The translations under genes and the position numbers were made by a program. A stretch of 64,000 nucleotides of DNA, taken from contig NZ_VTOJ01000002.1 in assembly GCF_009176545.1 (NCBI RefSeq), positions 1,736,001 through 1,800,000 on the forward strand. The letters run 5' to 3'. How positions within the stretch are numbered: the stretch's first letter is position 1; every line of letters begins with the position of its first letter. Positions 50,947 through 59,062 of the stretch are shown piece after piece. This DNA comes from Salinigranum salinum. Lineage in GTDB: Archaea; Halobacteriota; Halobacteria; Halobacteriales; Haloferacaceae. The notes under the pieces were generated by a model. The model ran no database searches. It was given only the letters and a program-made list of their open reading frames with translations, and had not been told where the DNA came from.

Positions 50947-52387
50947 GGACCGTGTGCGCACGCCGAGCCGATAACTCTGCTGTCGTCCCAGTGCCGTGAG
51001 CCGCGGGAACGTCGTGTCGGTACCCGTCCCGTGAGCACCCGCCGAGCCGGCTTCCGACGGCGGCCAGTGAGCCGAGGCAGAACGCTTATTAGAAACACGG
51101 CCGTCCTCACAGTCGCCCGTCGGAGGCAGCAGCAGGTGCTGTCGTGGCGGGACAGTCAGTCGGTCAACCCCCCCCCCAGACCCGTGCCAGCGGCTGGCTC
51201 ACTCCCCCCGAGCCAGTTCGCTTCAGGGACGCGATCCCCCGACACGACGCCGACGACCGAGAGACGCGTCTGCACTCCCGCCGGATCGTGGGGTTCGACG
51301 AGGTCGAGTCAGAACAGAGAGTGCGACTATATCGCACACATCGACCGATCGGCCGACACACAGCGCGCGACTCCGGCGTCGATCGCCCGTGAACGCTGAA
51401 TTCGGACGAGCAAGTCCGATAATATCGGACGGATATCGAGAGGCTCTCTGGGAGAGTGGAGCGATATCGGGGAACAGATTCGAACGTTTCGTGGGTTTCT
51501 ACGACGATGACGTTCGTAACTGATCGGAGCACGGCTGAAAAGCGAGTATGTGAAGAAACGTACCATCGATCGATCGTCTTGCCTGTTCGATATTGTTGTC
51601 TGGTACCAACACACACGACAGGGCCGCCGCTCGGACGACTGTTTCGGTGTAACGAGCGCCGTGCGAGCGGTCGGATCGTCGCCGGTACCGCGTCCTCGGC
51701 CGTGGGTAGTCCTCGACGAGGACGGTGGCCGGATCCCTGGCGCGAGCACTGGAGCCGGGACGTGGCGTCGAGTCACCGTCCCGAGCTTCGACCGGGCCGA
51801 CACACTCGGCGGGTCACTCTCGTCGGAGGTGGGCTCCGGGACCCCGGGAACGTCGAAGCGGTCACACGGTGGACGACGCGCAGCTGTCCGTCGGTCACGG
51901 CGGTTGCCGCCGTCGTGCGGGGGAGTCGACAGTTCGTCTCCGTCTCCCCTCCCACCGATCGGTCCACTCCCCCCGGACCGGCTGGGTCGGAGAGCACCGT
52001 CGGTGGCTCCGGTCCCCCCACGCAGATCCGGTCCGATCCTGTTCGACCACGCCGAAACGCTCGTCTCCACAGGTGCGGTCCGTATCGAACACCCGTTCGA
52101 TGGGACCGGACGAGGTCGAACGCGAGGGAGACGACGAACTCACGACCGTCGGGTGACGACGTCTTCGGCAGAGGCTCGCGGTGGTGTGCATCGACTCCCA
52201 CCAGTGTCGCCCGACGACGGTGACCGAACGCGCGAACGGCGAGCGTGCACGCCGTCTCGTCGGATTCGGAAGATCGCGAAGACCGTCTTCCGACGGAGGA
52301 GCGAACGGGGTCGGCCCTACCAGTTACAGCTGTACTGTTGTAATGGATACCGACGGGCGCGAGAGACGACAGTGGCGTCGCGACCGG
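50947..52387. other. Long stretch without a convincing gene
   Basis: About 1.44 kb with no protein pattern I can support on either strand; overlapping frames of up to about 300 codons exist, but none has family motifs and all are Arg- or Ser-rich shadows. The left part has a TATA-like CTTATTAGAAA near 51083-51093, a run of ten C at 51168-51177 and a palindrome cluster at 51414-51468. The stretch is locally more AT-rich near 51400-51620. It may be a decayed insertion or a long regulatory/RNA-coding region. Confidence 0.5.
51414..51468. promoter_or_regulatory. Cluster of perfect inverted repeats
   Basis: GTCCGATAATATCGGAC (51414-51430) is a 17-bp palindrome. It is followed by GATATCG (51432-51438) paired with CGATATC (51462-51468), and nested inside that is CTCTC-TGG-GAGAG (51444-51456). 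Upstream, TTCGGACGAGCAA repeats the CGGAC half site. It could be a protein-binding operator or the two hairpins of a small RNA. Confidence 0.55.
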
Positions 52388-53197
52388 TCATTCCGACTCG
52401 AAGCGATCCTGTTCGATGTCGCTCGTCTGGACGTTCACCTCGATGATGTTGGCCGCCTCCATGACGCGCTCGACCGCCTCGTCGGCGAACGCGTCGTTCC
52501 GGTGTCTGCTGGTCGGGGCCGAGAGACTTATCGCCCCGATCGGTTCCTTGTATCGGTCGAGCACGGGCGCGCCGACCGCGTGGAGCCCGCGGACGGCCTC
52601 CTCGTCGTTGACCGCGAACCCCCGGTCGCGGACCCGTTCGAGCTCCTCGAAGAGGACGTCGACGTCGCCGACGGTCCTGTCGGTGCGCCCCGGGAGCCCG
52701 TGCCGCTCGACGATCTCCTCGACCCGCTCGCGGGACAGGTGAGCGAGGATCGCCTTGCCGGCGGCCGAGTAGTGGAGGTGGCGGGTCGCGAACTCGCGGT
52801 TCTGAATGTAAAACTCCGTCCCGACGGCGTCTTGTCCGAACGACTCATAGAGGATGACCTCCAGACCGTCGTCCTCGACGATGAGGTGGACGGCGTCGCC
52901 GGTCTCGTCGGCGAGTCCGTCGACGACCTCGCGGCCGTGACGGTACAGCGTCGAGTGGTTCCGGACGTACTCACCGAACACCATGAGCTGGTAGCCGAGG
53001 TCGTACCGGCCGTCGACCTTCCGGACGAACCCCCGGTCGTCGAGCGTCGACAGATGCGTGTGGACGGTGCCGGGCGACAGACCGGTCCGTTCGGCGAGCT
53101 CGGAGACCGTCGCTCCCCCGAGCGCGTGAATCCCTTCCATGATCTCGACGGTCCGGTCGACCGATTTGATCCGCCTTCCGTCGTCGTCCCGTGTCAT
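52388..53197 (-). CDS. IclR-family transcriptional regulator
   Basis: A 269-residue protein. An N-terminal winged helix (SVDRTVEIMEGIHALGGATVSELAERTG-LSPGTVHTHLSTLDDRGFV) is followed by the IclR effector domain: YQLMVFGEYVRNHSTLYRHG, VHLIVEDDGLEVIL, AAGKAILAHLS, RDRGFAVNDEEAVRGLHAVGAPVLD and AISLSAPTSR. IclR proteins act as sugar-acid or aromatic-responsive repressors or activators; in haloarchaea they often control neighbouring sugar genes. A 19-bp inverted repeat lies 34-52 bp upstream of its own ATG. Likely targets are the sugar genes on either side. Confidence 0.9.
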   Translation of the reverse strand: MTRDDDGRRIKSVDRTVEIMEGIHALGGATVSELAERTGLSPGTVHTHLSTLDDRGFVRKVDGRYDLGYQLMVFGEYVRNHSTLYRHGREVVDGLADETGDAVHLIVEDDGLEVILYESFGQDAVGTEFYIQNREFATRHLHYSAAGKAILAHLSRERVEEIVERHGLPGRTDRTVGDVDVLFEELERVRDRGFAVNDEEAVRGLHAVGAPVLDRYKEPIGAISLSAPTSRHRNDAFADEAVERVMEAANIIEVNVQTSDIEQDRFESE

Positions 53198-53535
53198 CGG
53201 TTACGCCTACGTTGTGGTCCCATCCCGATAGATTTGACGATCGCAAATCGACGCTCCGACTGGCCACAGCTTGATGAGAGAGAGAGTGACAGTCATGCGG
53301 CGTGACAGCGTGAGAACGCCACGTCGGCCGTTGCTCGCCGGTGTTCACCCGCTCCGATAGTGACCGGAGCACTGAACGTCTATTTGTCACACAATATTGA
53401 TGCGCATTTTTTGACACTCGCAAACAGCGTCGGGACGGTGACCGTCGATCCGTCCCGGTGGTGGGGCGGCGTCGACCGGGGATCGGCGGCGTCCGTCACC
53501 GACGCACCAGTCCGGGCCATCCGACGTGGCCGACG
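53198..53535. other. Intergenic region with IclR-operator candidate
   Basis: 338 bp without a gene, between two minus-strand genes. It contains a perfect inverted repeat at 53231-53249 and an AT-rich block near 53381-53424 (TATTTGTCACACAATATTG..TTTTTTGACAC). Confidence 0.6.
53231..53249. promoter_or_regulatory. Candidate IclR operator: GATTTG-7-CAAATC inverted repeat
   Basis: GATTTGACGATCGCAAATC has perfect 6-bp arms and a 7-bp spacer. It lies 34-52 bp upstream of the IclR ATG (53197), overlapping the expected core promoter, so self-regulation is likely. No second copy was seen by eye next to the other sugar genes. Confidence 0.5.
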
Positions 53536-54693
53536 CTACCGGTGTGGTTCCGTCGCGTCGGCGATCCAGTCGAGGTTCCGCTCGGGCAGGAGACCGTAGT
53601 TGTAAAACGAGATGCGGGGGGTGCCGGCGTCGACGAGTCCGTCGACGATCGCCGCGAGCGTGTCGCCGTCCTCCACGACGGGATGCGCCGGGAGAACGCC
53701 CGCGTGCAGCGGGATCTCGGGCGTCAGTGCGTCGGCCTCGTGAAGACAGTCCACGGCGGCTTCACGCGAGGACTCGTAGGCCGCGACGGTGTAGTAGTCG
53801 ACGCTGTCGGCGAGCGCGTGCAGGTCGACCCCCTGCATCCACGTCTGCCCGACCGACAGCAGTCCGACGTACGAGCCGAGCGACGCGCTCCCGGCCGCAC
53901 GATCGAGGTCACGGTAGAGCGCGGAGAGCGTCTCCTCGCGGGCGTCGACGTAGCCGCTCACCGCCGGATGGGCACGGAGCCACGCGCCGACGGCCGCGTC
54001 GTGTGGGACGTCGCCGGCGACGATGCCGTCGACCGTCTCGCGGACCACGGAGCGGGCGCGGTCGACGTCGACGCCCTGGTCGGCGGCGTGTCCGCGACAG
54101 TCGGGGCAGAAACAGAGACCGAACAGGAACTCCCCGAGCGTGCCGAGGCGTGCGTGGAACTTCTCGTGGTGCCAGCCGAACCCCGTGCCGTAGAAGTAGT
54201 CGAACGTTTCGAGTTCGATCCGCTCGAACTGGTTCCGGTCGGCGAGATCGGCCACGAGCGTCCGGAGGTACGTCTGAACCGCGGGGTTCGACGGACAGAG
54301 ACCGAACACGAGGTCGTCGCCGAATGCGTTCTCGATGGTCGTCTCGGGGTGGCGCATGCCGAGCCGGGAGTTGTGGACGCCGACCGTCCACGAGTTCAAC
54401 GAGACCGCCGTCCCTGCCAGTTCGGCGGCGATCTCGTCGACCCAGTCGGCGTCGCCCATCGTCTCGTTGGGGATCGGTTCGAGCGTCCCGTACCCCTCGC
54501 CCGGCTGGAAGTACGAACTCGCCTCCGCGAAGAACGTCCGCCGTTCGGGGTTGTGAGGGGCGAACGCCTGCACGTGGTGGTAGTTCGTCGCGAGGTTCAG
54601 TTCGGTGATGCCCAGCTCCTGAAGCCGTGCGACGACGTCGGACACTCCCTCGTCGAGGAGGTCCCACGCGTACGCCCAGAGTGCGAACTGCAT
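53536..54693 (-). CDS. Unassigned TIM-barrel-like protein in the sugar locus
   Basis: A 385-residue protein that I do not recognise with certainty. The layout suggests a TIM barrel of the sugar-isomerase or glycosidase type: MQFALWAYAWDLLDEGVSDVVARLQELGITELNLATNYH, VSLNSWTVGVHNSRLG, FERIELETFDYFYGTG, then ICLCFCPDC-like FGLCFCPDCR (a Cys pair with nearby Asp, likely a structural or metal site), YTVAAYESSREAAVDCLHEADAL and ISFYNYGLLPERNLDWI. There is no signal peptide. It is 339 bp upstream of the IclR gene on the same strand and divergent from the MalK-type gene, so it probably acts on a compound imported by the CUT1 transporter. Confidence 0.6.
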   Translation of the reverse strand: MQFALWAYAWDLLDEGVSDVVARLQELGITELNLATNYHHVQAFAPHNPERRTFFAEASSYFQPGEGYGTLEPIPNETMGDADWVDEIAAELAGTAVSLNSWTVGVHNSRLGMRHPETTIENAFGDDLVFGLCPSNPAVQTYLRTLVADLADRNQFERIELETFDYFYGTGFGWHHEKFHARLGTLGEFLFGLCFCPDCRGHAADQGVDVDRARSVVRETVDGIVAGDVPHDAAVGAWLRAHPAVSGYVDAREETLSALYRDLDRAAGSASLGSYVGLLSVGQTWMQGVDLHALADSVDYYTVAAYESSREAAVDCLHEADALTPEIPLHAGVLPAHPVVEDGDTLAAIVDGLVDAGTPRISFYNYGLLPERNLDWIADATEPHR

Positions 54694-54816
54694 GCGAGGG
54701 CTATCCCGAGCGGTGGCTTTACCTCTTTTTTCATTTGTTTTACACGACTGTCCCCGGTTCGAACCGCTGAGACAGAGTTAAGTAGCCGGACGAGTCGACT
54801 ACTGGTAAGAGTTACC

Positions 54817-55920
54817 ATGGGAGATGTCACACTCACCGACGTCACCAAAGTGTACGCCGGCGAGGAGTCCGTCGTCGCCGTCGAAGACATAGATCTCGAG
54901 GTACAGGACGGGGAGTTCGTCGTCATGGTCGGTCCGTCGGGGTGTGGGAAGTCGACGACCCTGCGGATGATCGCGGGGCTCGAAGAGGTGACCGGCGGGA
55001 CGATCGAGATCGGCGGCGAGATCGTCAACGACACCCAGCCACAGAAGCGTAACATCGCGATGGTGTTCCAGAACTACGCGCTCTACCCCCACATGACGGT
55101 CCGGGAGAACATGGCGTTCGGGCTCCGCCTCTCGAGCGAACTCTCCGAAGACGAGATCACCGAGACGGTCGAGGAGACGGCGACGCTACTGGAGATCGAA
55201 CCGCTCCTCGATCAGTACCCGAAACAGCTCTCCGGCGGCCAGCAACAGCGGGTCGCACTGGGCCGGGCGATCGTCCGCGATCCACAGGTGTTCCTGATGG
55301 ACGAGCCCCTCTCGAACCTGGACGCCAAACTCCGGACACAGATGCGTACGGAGCTCCAGCGGCTCCAGTCCGAACTCGGCGTGACGACAATCTACGTCAC
55401 CCACGATCAGACGGAGGCGATGACGATGGGCGACCGGATCGTCGTCCTCAACGACGGCGAACTCCAGCAGGTCGCCCCACCCGAGGAGTGTTACGACCGA
55501 CCGAACAACCGCTTCGTCGCCGGCTTCATCGGCAGCCCGTCGATGAACTTCTTCGAGATCACGCTCGCCGACACCGAATCGGGGTCGACCGTCTCCGGCG
55601 AGGGATTCGAGGTCTCGCTCGGCGAGATCGACGCGCCGCCCGGCGAGTACACCCTCGGTGTCCGTCCGGAGGACTTCACCATCGTCGAGTCGGACGGGAT
55701 CACGGCGACGGTGGACGTCGTCGAACCGATGGGGTCGGACAACTTCATCTACCTCCAGACGGAGACTGGCACGGCGTTCACTGCGCGCGTCGACAGCGCC
55801 TTCCGGCCGAACGAGGGTGACGTCGTCCGCGTCGGCTTCGCGGCCGACGACGTCCACCTCTTCGACGCCGACGGCGACCGGATCGAACACCGCCGCGAAC
55901 GGACGCCGCCGGCGACCTGA
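54817..55920 (+). CDS. UgpC/MsmX/MalK-type CUT1 sugar importer ATPase
   Basis: A 367-residue ABC ATPase. Walker A GPSGCGKS, the Q-loop AMVFQNYALYPHMTVRENMAFGL, the signature LSGGQQQRVALGRAI, Walker B VFLMDEPLSNLDAK, the switch His in IYVTHDQTEAMT, and a C-terminal TOBE-like regulatory region ending FEITLADTESG..., YTLGVRPEDFTIV and FAADDVHLFDADG are all typical of MalK/UgpC. ATG 54817 is preceded by a TATA-like AGAGTTAAGTAGC. It should energise the permeases at 57249-59038, which are on the opposite strand two genes away. Confidence 0.92.
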   Translation: MGDVTLTDVTKVYAGEESVVAVEDIDLEVQDGEFVVMVGPSGCGKSTTLRMIAGLEEVTGGTIEIGGEIVNDTQPQKRNIAMVFQNYALYPHMTVRENMAFGLRLSSELSEDEITETVEETATLLEIEPLLDQYPKQLSGGQQQRVALGRAIVRDPQVFLMDEPLSNLDAKLRTQMRTELQRLQSELGVTTIYVTHDQTEAMTMGDRIVVLNDGELQQVAPPEECYDRPNNRFVAGFIGSPSMNFFEITLADTESGSTVSGEGFEVSLGEIDAPPGEYTLGVRPEDFTIVESDGITATVDVVEPMGSDNFIYLQTETGTAFTARVDSAFRPNEGDVVRVGFAADDVHLFDADGDRIEHRRERTPPAT

Positions 55921-55932
55921 GGCTGGGAAAGG

Positions 55933-55939
55933 TTTATTT
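55933..55939 (+). promoter_or_regulatory. TATA box of the creatininase-family gene
   Basis: TTTATTT lies 25-31 bp upstream of ATG 55963 and gives a leaderless transcript start. Confidence 0.6.
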
Positions 55940-55962
55940 CGGCGCTCGAAGACCACCGAACG

Positions 55963-56757
55963 ATGTACGACACGCTTGGCGCCGGCCGGAGCGACTGGGC
56001 CGGCAAGCCGTATCCGGAGATCGTCGAGACGGCCGAGGCGGACGGATCCGTGCTCGTGATTCCGGTCGGGAGCATCGAACAGCACGGCCACCACCTCCCC
56101 GTCGCGACCGACACGATCCTCGTCGACGCCGTCGCACACCTCGGCGCGGACCGGGTCGCGTCCGACCTCCCGCTGCTGGTGACGCCCACCGTGTGGTCGG
56201 GCTACTCGCCTCACCACATGCCCTTCGGTGGCACGATCACGGTCGACTACCGGACGCTCCTGTCGATCCTCGAAGACGCCGCCGATGCGGCGCTCGACAA
56301 CGGGTTCGACGCGGTTCTGTTCCTGAACGGCCACGGCGGGAACGCCTCGTTGATCTCCTCGGCGGTGAGCACCGTCGGCGTCGAACACCCCTCGGCGCAG
56401 GTGCTCGGGCTGACGTACTTCGACCTCGCGCGGTCGTTCGCCGACGAGATCCGCGACAGCGACGTCGGCGGGATGGCCCACGGCGGCGAGTTCGAGACGT
56501 CGCTGATGGCGTATCTCCGTCCCGAACTCGTCGGCGAGGGCGACGCCGAGTACTGGCACGAGCCGTACGATCACGGCGGGAAAGACCTCCTGGAGGGTGG
56601 GCCACTCTCGGTCTACCGGACGTTCGACGAGTACTCCGAGACGGGCGCGATCGGCGATCCCGCCCTCGCCTCGGCCGAGAAGGGCGAGGCGATCTACGAC
56701 CTCCTCGGCGACGAACTCGAGCACATACTCCGGGCGATCCACGAACAGAACCGCTAA
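55963..56757 (+). CDS. Creatininase-family amidohydrolase
   Basis: A 264-residue creatininase-fold protein. The metal-ligand motif VIPVGSIEQHGHHLPVATDTILV (Glu, His, Asp) is followed by FLNGHGGNASLI and GGMAHGGEFETSLMAYL, which hold the remaining His and Glu of the binuclear site. Family members include creatininase and amidases of the riboflavin/F420-precursor (ArfB) type. It lies between MalK-type ATPase and RidA on the plus strand and has its own promoter. The natural substrate is unknown; the setting in an importer locus suggests hydrolysis of an imported amide. Confidence 0.85.
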   Translation: MYDTLGAGRSDWAGKPYPEIVETAEADGSVLVIPVGSIEQHGHHLPVATDTILVDAVAHLGADRVASDLPLLVTPTVWSGYSPHHMPFGGTITVDYRTLLSILEDAADAALDNGFDAVLFLNGHGGNASLISSAVSTVGVEHPSAQVLGLTYFDLARSFADEIRDSDVGGMAHGGEFETSLMAYLRPELVGEGDAEYWHEPYDHGGKDLLEGGPLSVYRTFDEYSETGAIGDPALASAEKGEAIYDLLGDELEHILRAIHEQNR

Positions 56758-56801
56758 GAACCGGTCGGTCGGCGACGGCGATCCGAGGCGCGACGCGTCG
56801 G

Positions 56802-57179
56802 TCAGGGTGCCGAGGCGATGACCTCGATCTCGACGCCGATGTCGACGGGGAGGTCGTCGACTTCGACGGCGCTCCGCGCCGGGTACGGCTCGCTCATGTA
56901 CTCGCCGTACACCTCGTTGATGGCCGCGTAGTTGCGCATGTCCCTGACGAACACGGTCGCCTTCACGACGTCGTCGAGCGACGCGCCCGCCGCTTCGAGG
57001 ACCGCGCCGACGTTCTCGAGCGTTCGTTCCGTTTCTTCTTCGATCGTGTCGCCGACGATGTCGCCGGACTCGGGGTCGATGGGACCCTGTCCGGAGACGT
57101 AGATCGTCCCGTCGTCGACGATTCCCTGTGAGTACGGGCCGATACTGGCCGGTGCGTCGTCGGTCGAAATCTCTCGCAT
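56802..57179 (-). CDS. RidA-family protein
   Basis: A 125-residue RidA/YjgF protein, ATG 57179 (giving MREISTDDAPASIGPYSQG). Landmarks are the IGPYSQGIVDDGTIYVSGQGP strand-turn and VVKATVFVRDMRNYAAINEVYGEYMSEPYPARSAVEVDDLP with the catalytic Arg (PARSAVEV). The family hydrolyses reactive imines or enamines, as arise from PLP-dependent or sugar-amine chemistry. It is 70 bp downstream of the CUT1 permease genes on the same strand and convergent with the creatininase-like gene; it may be co-transcribed with the importer. Confidence 0.9.
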   Translation of the reverse strand: MREISTDDAPASIGPYSQGIVDDGTIYVSGQGPIDPESGDIVGDTIEEETERTLENVGAVLEAAGASLDDVVKATVFVRDMRNYAAINEVYGEYMSEPYPARSAVEVDDLPVDIGVEIEVIASAP

Positions 57180-57248
57180 CGTCTCGGTCGACGACGACCG
57201 GGCACAAAAAAGGACGTGTCCGCGGCGACCCACGTGGGTCGGTCGTCC

Positions 57249-58097
57249 CTACTCCTTGACCGCGCCGCTCGTCATCCCGGCGACGATGTACTCCTCGAGG
57301 AACGCGAACAGCAGGAGAAGCGGGACGACGCCGATGACGGCGACGGTGAGCATCATGCGCCAGTCGATGCTCAACACGCCGACCATCGAGAAGATCCCTC
57401 GCGGGACGTTGTACTTCCCACTGGACGTGAGGAACGTGAGCACGAACAGCAGGCGGTTCCACGCGTAGAGGAAGGTGTAGGTCACGCTGGCGACCATCGC
57501 GGGCTTGGCCAGCGGGATCACGATCTTCCGGAGCACCATCAGCTGGCTGGCGCCGTCGATGCGTGCGGACTCTTCGAGTTCGACCGGGATCGTCTTGAAG
57601 TAGCCGTACAGCATCCAGATGTTGAACGGCAGGGTGAACGCCGCGCTCGGGATGATGACCGCGAGGTACGAGTCCATCAGGTTCAGCGCGACGATGATGT
57701 CGAACAGCCCGACGATGAGGATGACGGGCGCGAACATCTGGACGACCAGCACCGAGAGCAGGAACGTCCGCTTGCCGACGAAGTCGTTCCGGGCGCAGGC
57801 ATACGCCGCCGGGATGGCGAGCGCGAGCGTCAGCACGACCGTCGAGATGGAGATGATGAAGGAGTTCATGACCCACGTCAGCACCTCCGTCTGCGACCAC
57901 ACGTCGAGGTACGCCGAGATGGTCGCGTCCTGCGGGAGCACGTCCGCCGGCGACTGGAACACGTCGCCCTCGGCTTTCAGCGTCGTCGAGACCATCGTGT
58001 AGAAGGGGAACATCATCACGCCGAGCAGCGCGATGAGGACGCCGTAGACGCGGACCCGCGTGAGCGTCGACTCGCCCGAACTGAGACCGACACTCAC
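57249..58097 (-). CDS. CUT1 sugar importer, MalG-like permease
   Basis: A 282-residue permease with six TM helices. The EAA-type loop ELEESARIDGASQLMVLRKIVIPLAKPAMV matches the ABC permease coupling region, and its C-terminal half SGKYNVPRGIFSMVGVLSIDWRMMLTVAVIGVVP is usual for MalG. It overlaps the upstream MalF-like gene by 4 bp, so both permeases are co-translated. It forms the heterodimeric channel with MalF-like and works with the MalK-type ATPase encoded at 54817 on the opposite strand. Confidence 0.92.
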   Translation of the reverse strand: MSVGLSSGESTLTRVRVYGVLIALLGVMMFPFYTMVSTTLKAEGDVFQSPADVLPQDATISAYLDVWSQTEVLTWVMNSFIISISTVVLTLALAIPAAYACARNDFVGKRTFLLSVLVVQMFAPVILIVGLFDIIVALNLMDSYLAVIIPSAAFTLPFNIWMLYGYFKTIPVELEESARIDGASQLMVLRKIVIPLAKPAMVASVTYTFLYAWNRLLFVLTFLTSSGKYNVPRGIFSMVGVLSIDWRMMLTVAVIGVVPLLLLFAFLEEYIVAGMTSGAVKE

Positions 58098-59038
58098 AGG
58101 CTGTCACCTCCGCCACGGGTGTAGACGCGGATGTACAGCATCGCGAACAGCAGGAGGATGACGAAGCCGATCGCACTGAACGCCGCGGCCATCCCGAGGT
58201 TGCCGTTCTCGAAGCCGGTCTTGTAGATCCAGATGACGAGCGTCGCGGTCGAGTCGAGCGGGCCGCCACGCGTCATCGTCCAGATGACGTCGAAGCCGAC
58301 GAACGTCCAGATCGTCGACAGCAGCGTCGCGATGAGGATCACCGGTTTCAGCTGGGGGATCGTGATGTGACGGAACTGCTCCCACCGGTAGGCCCCGTCG
58401 ACGGCGGCGGCCTCGTAGAGGTCCTCGGGGATGGACTGCAGCCCCGCGAGGAAGATGATCGCCATGAACGGCGTCCCGATCCAGATGTCGGCGGCGACCG
58501 CGCCGAGCCAGGCGATCGAGGGATCGCCGAGGATGCCGATCTGCTGCTCGATGAGTCCGAGTTTCAAGAGGATGGCGTTGAGGTAGCCGTACTGCGGCTG
58601 CTCGATCCAGCGGAAGATGACCGCCGAGATGGCGTACGGGATCCCCCACGGGATGAGGAAGGTGGTACGGAAGAACTTCCGTCCCTTGATGTCGTGGTTG
58701 AGGTGGACGGCGATGAGCAGACCCAACAGTGTCTTCATCACCACGGCGAGGACCACCCAGCGCGCCGTCTGCCAGAGCAACTGGTAGAAGAACGGGTCGG
58801 CGAAGATCTCCCGGAAGTTCTGGAGCCCGACGTACGCCTCGACCGTCGTGGTTCGCGGGGCCGAGTAGAGCGACAGCCGGAGCGTCTCGAGGATCGGATA
58901 GGCGACCACGGCCAGGAGGAAGAGAATGGCGGGCGCGATGAGCGCGTAGACGTTCCAGTTCCGCTGCAGGTACGAGACCAGCCGATCGACGGATCCCTGC
59001 GTGGCGCTCTCGGCCTGTTGGTTGTCGAGAAGGGACAT
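58094..59038 (-). CDS. CUT1 sugar importer, MalF/UgpA-like permease
   Basis: A 314-residue permease with six to seven TM helices. The N-terminal tail MSLLDNQQAESATQGSVDRLVSYLQRNWNVY is cytosolic; the coupling loop IPEDLYEAAAVDGAYRWEQFRHITIPQLKPV is the typical EAA motif. The end is charged and overlaps the MalG-like ATG by 4 bp. It lies 24 bp after the binding-protein stop, so the three form one operon. Confidence 0.92.
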   Translation of the reverse strand: MSLLDNQQAESATQGSVDRLVSYLQRNWNVYALIAPAILFLLAVVAYPILETLRLSLYSAPRTTTVEAYVGLQNFREIFADPFFYQLLWQTARWVVLAVVMKTLLGLLIAVHLNHDIKGRKFFRTTFLIPWGIPYAISAVIFRWIEQPQYGYLNAILLKLGLIEQQIGILGDPSIAWLGAVAADIWIGTPFMAIIFLAGLQSIPEDLYEAAAVDGAYRWEQFRHITIPQLKPVILIATLLSTIWTFVGFDVIWTMTRGGPLDSTATLVIWIYKTGFENGNLGMAAAFSAIGFVILLLFAMLYIRVYTRGGGDSL

Positions 59039-59062
59039 AGGAGCGGTGGTGAGCTCCGCCGA

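Noticed and set aside
51327..52070. 247-codon minus-strand frame in the gene-poor stretch
   Set aside because: Composition is Arg/Ser/Pro-rich with no domain pattern and no promoter or start context.
55186..58269. A 1027-codon minus-strand frame
   Set aside because: Antisense to the MalK-type and creatininase genes and in another frame over RidA and MalG; no real motifs.
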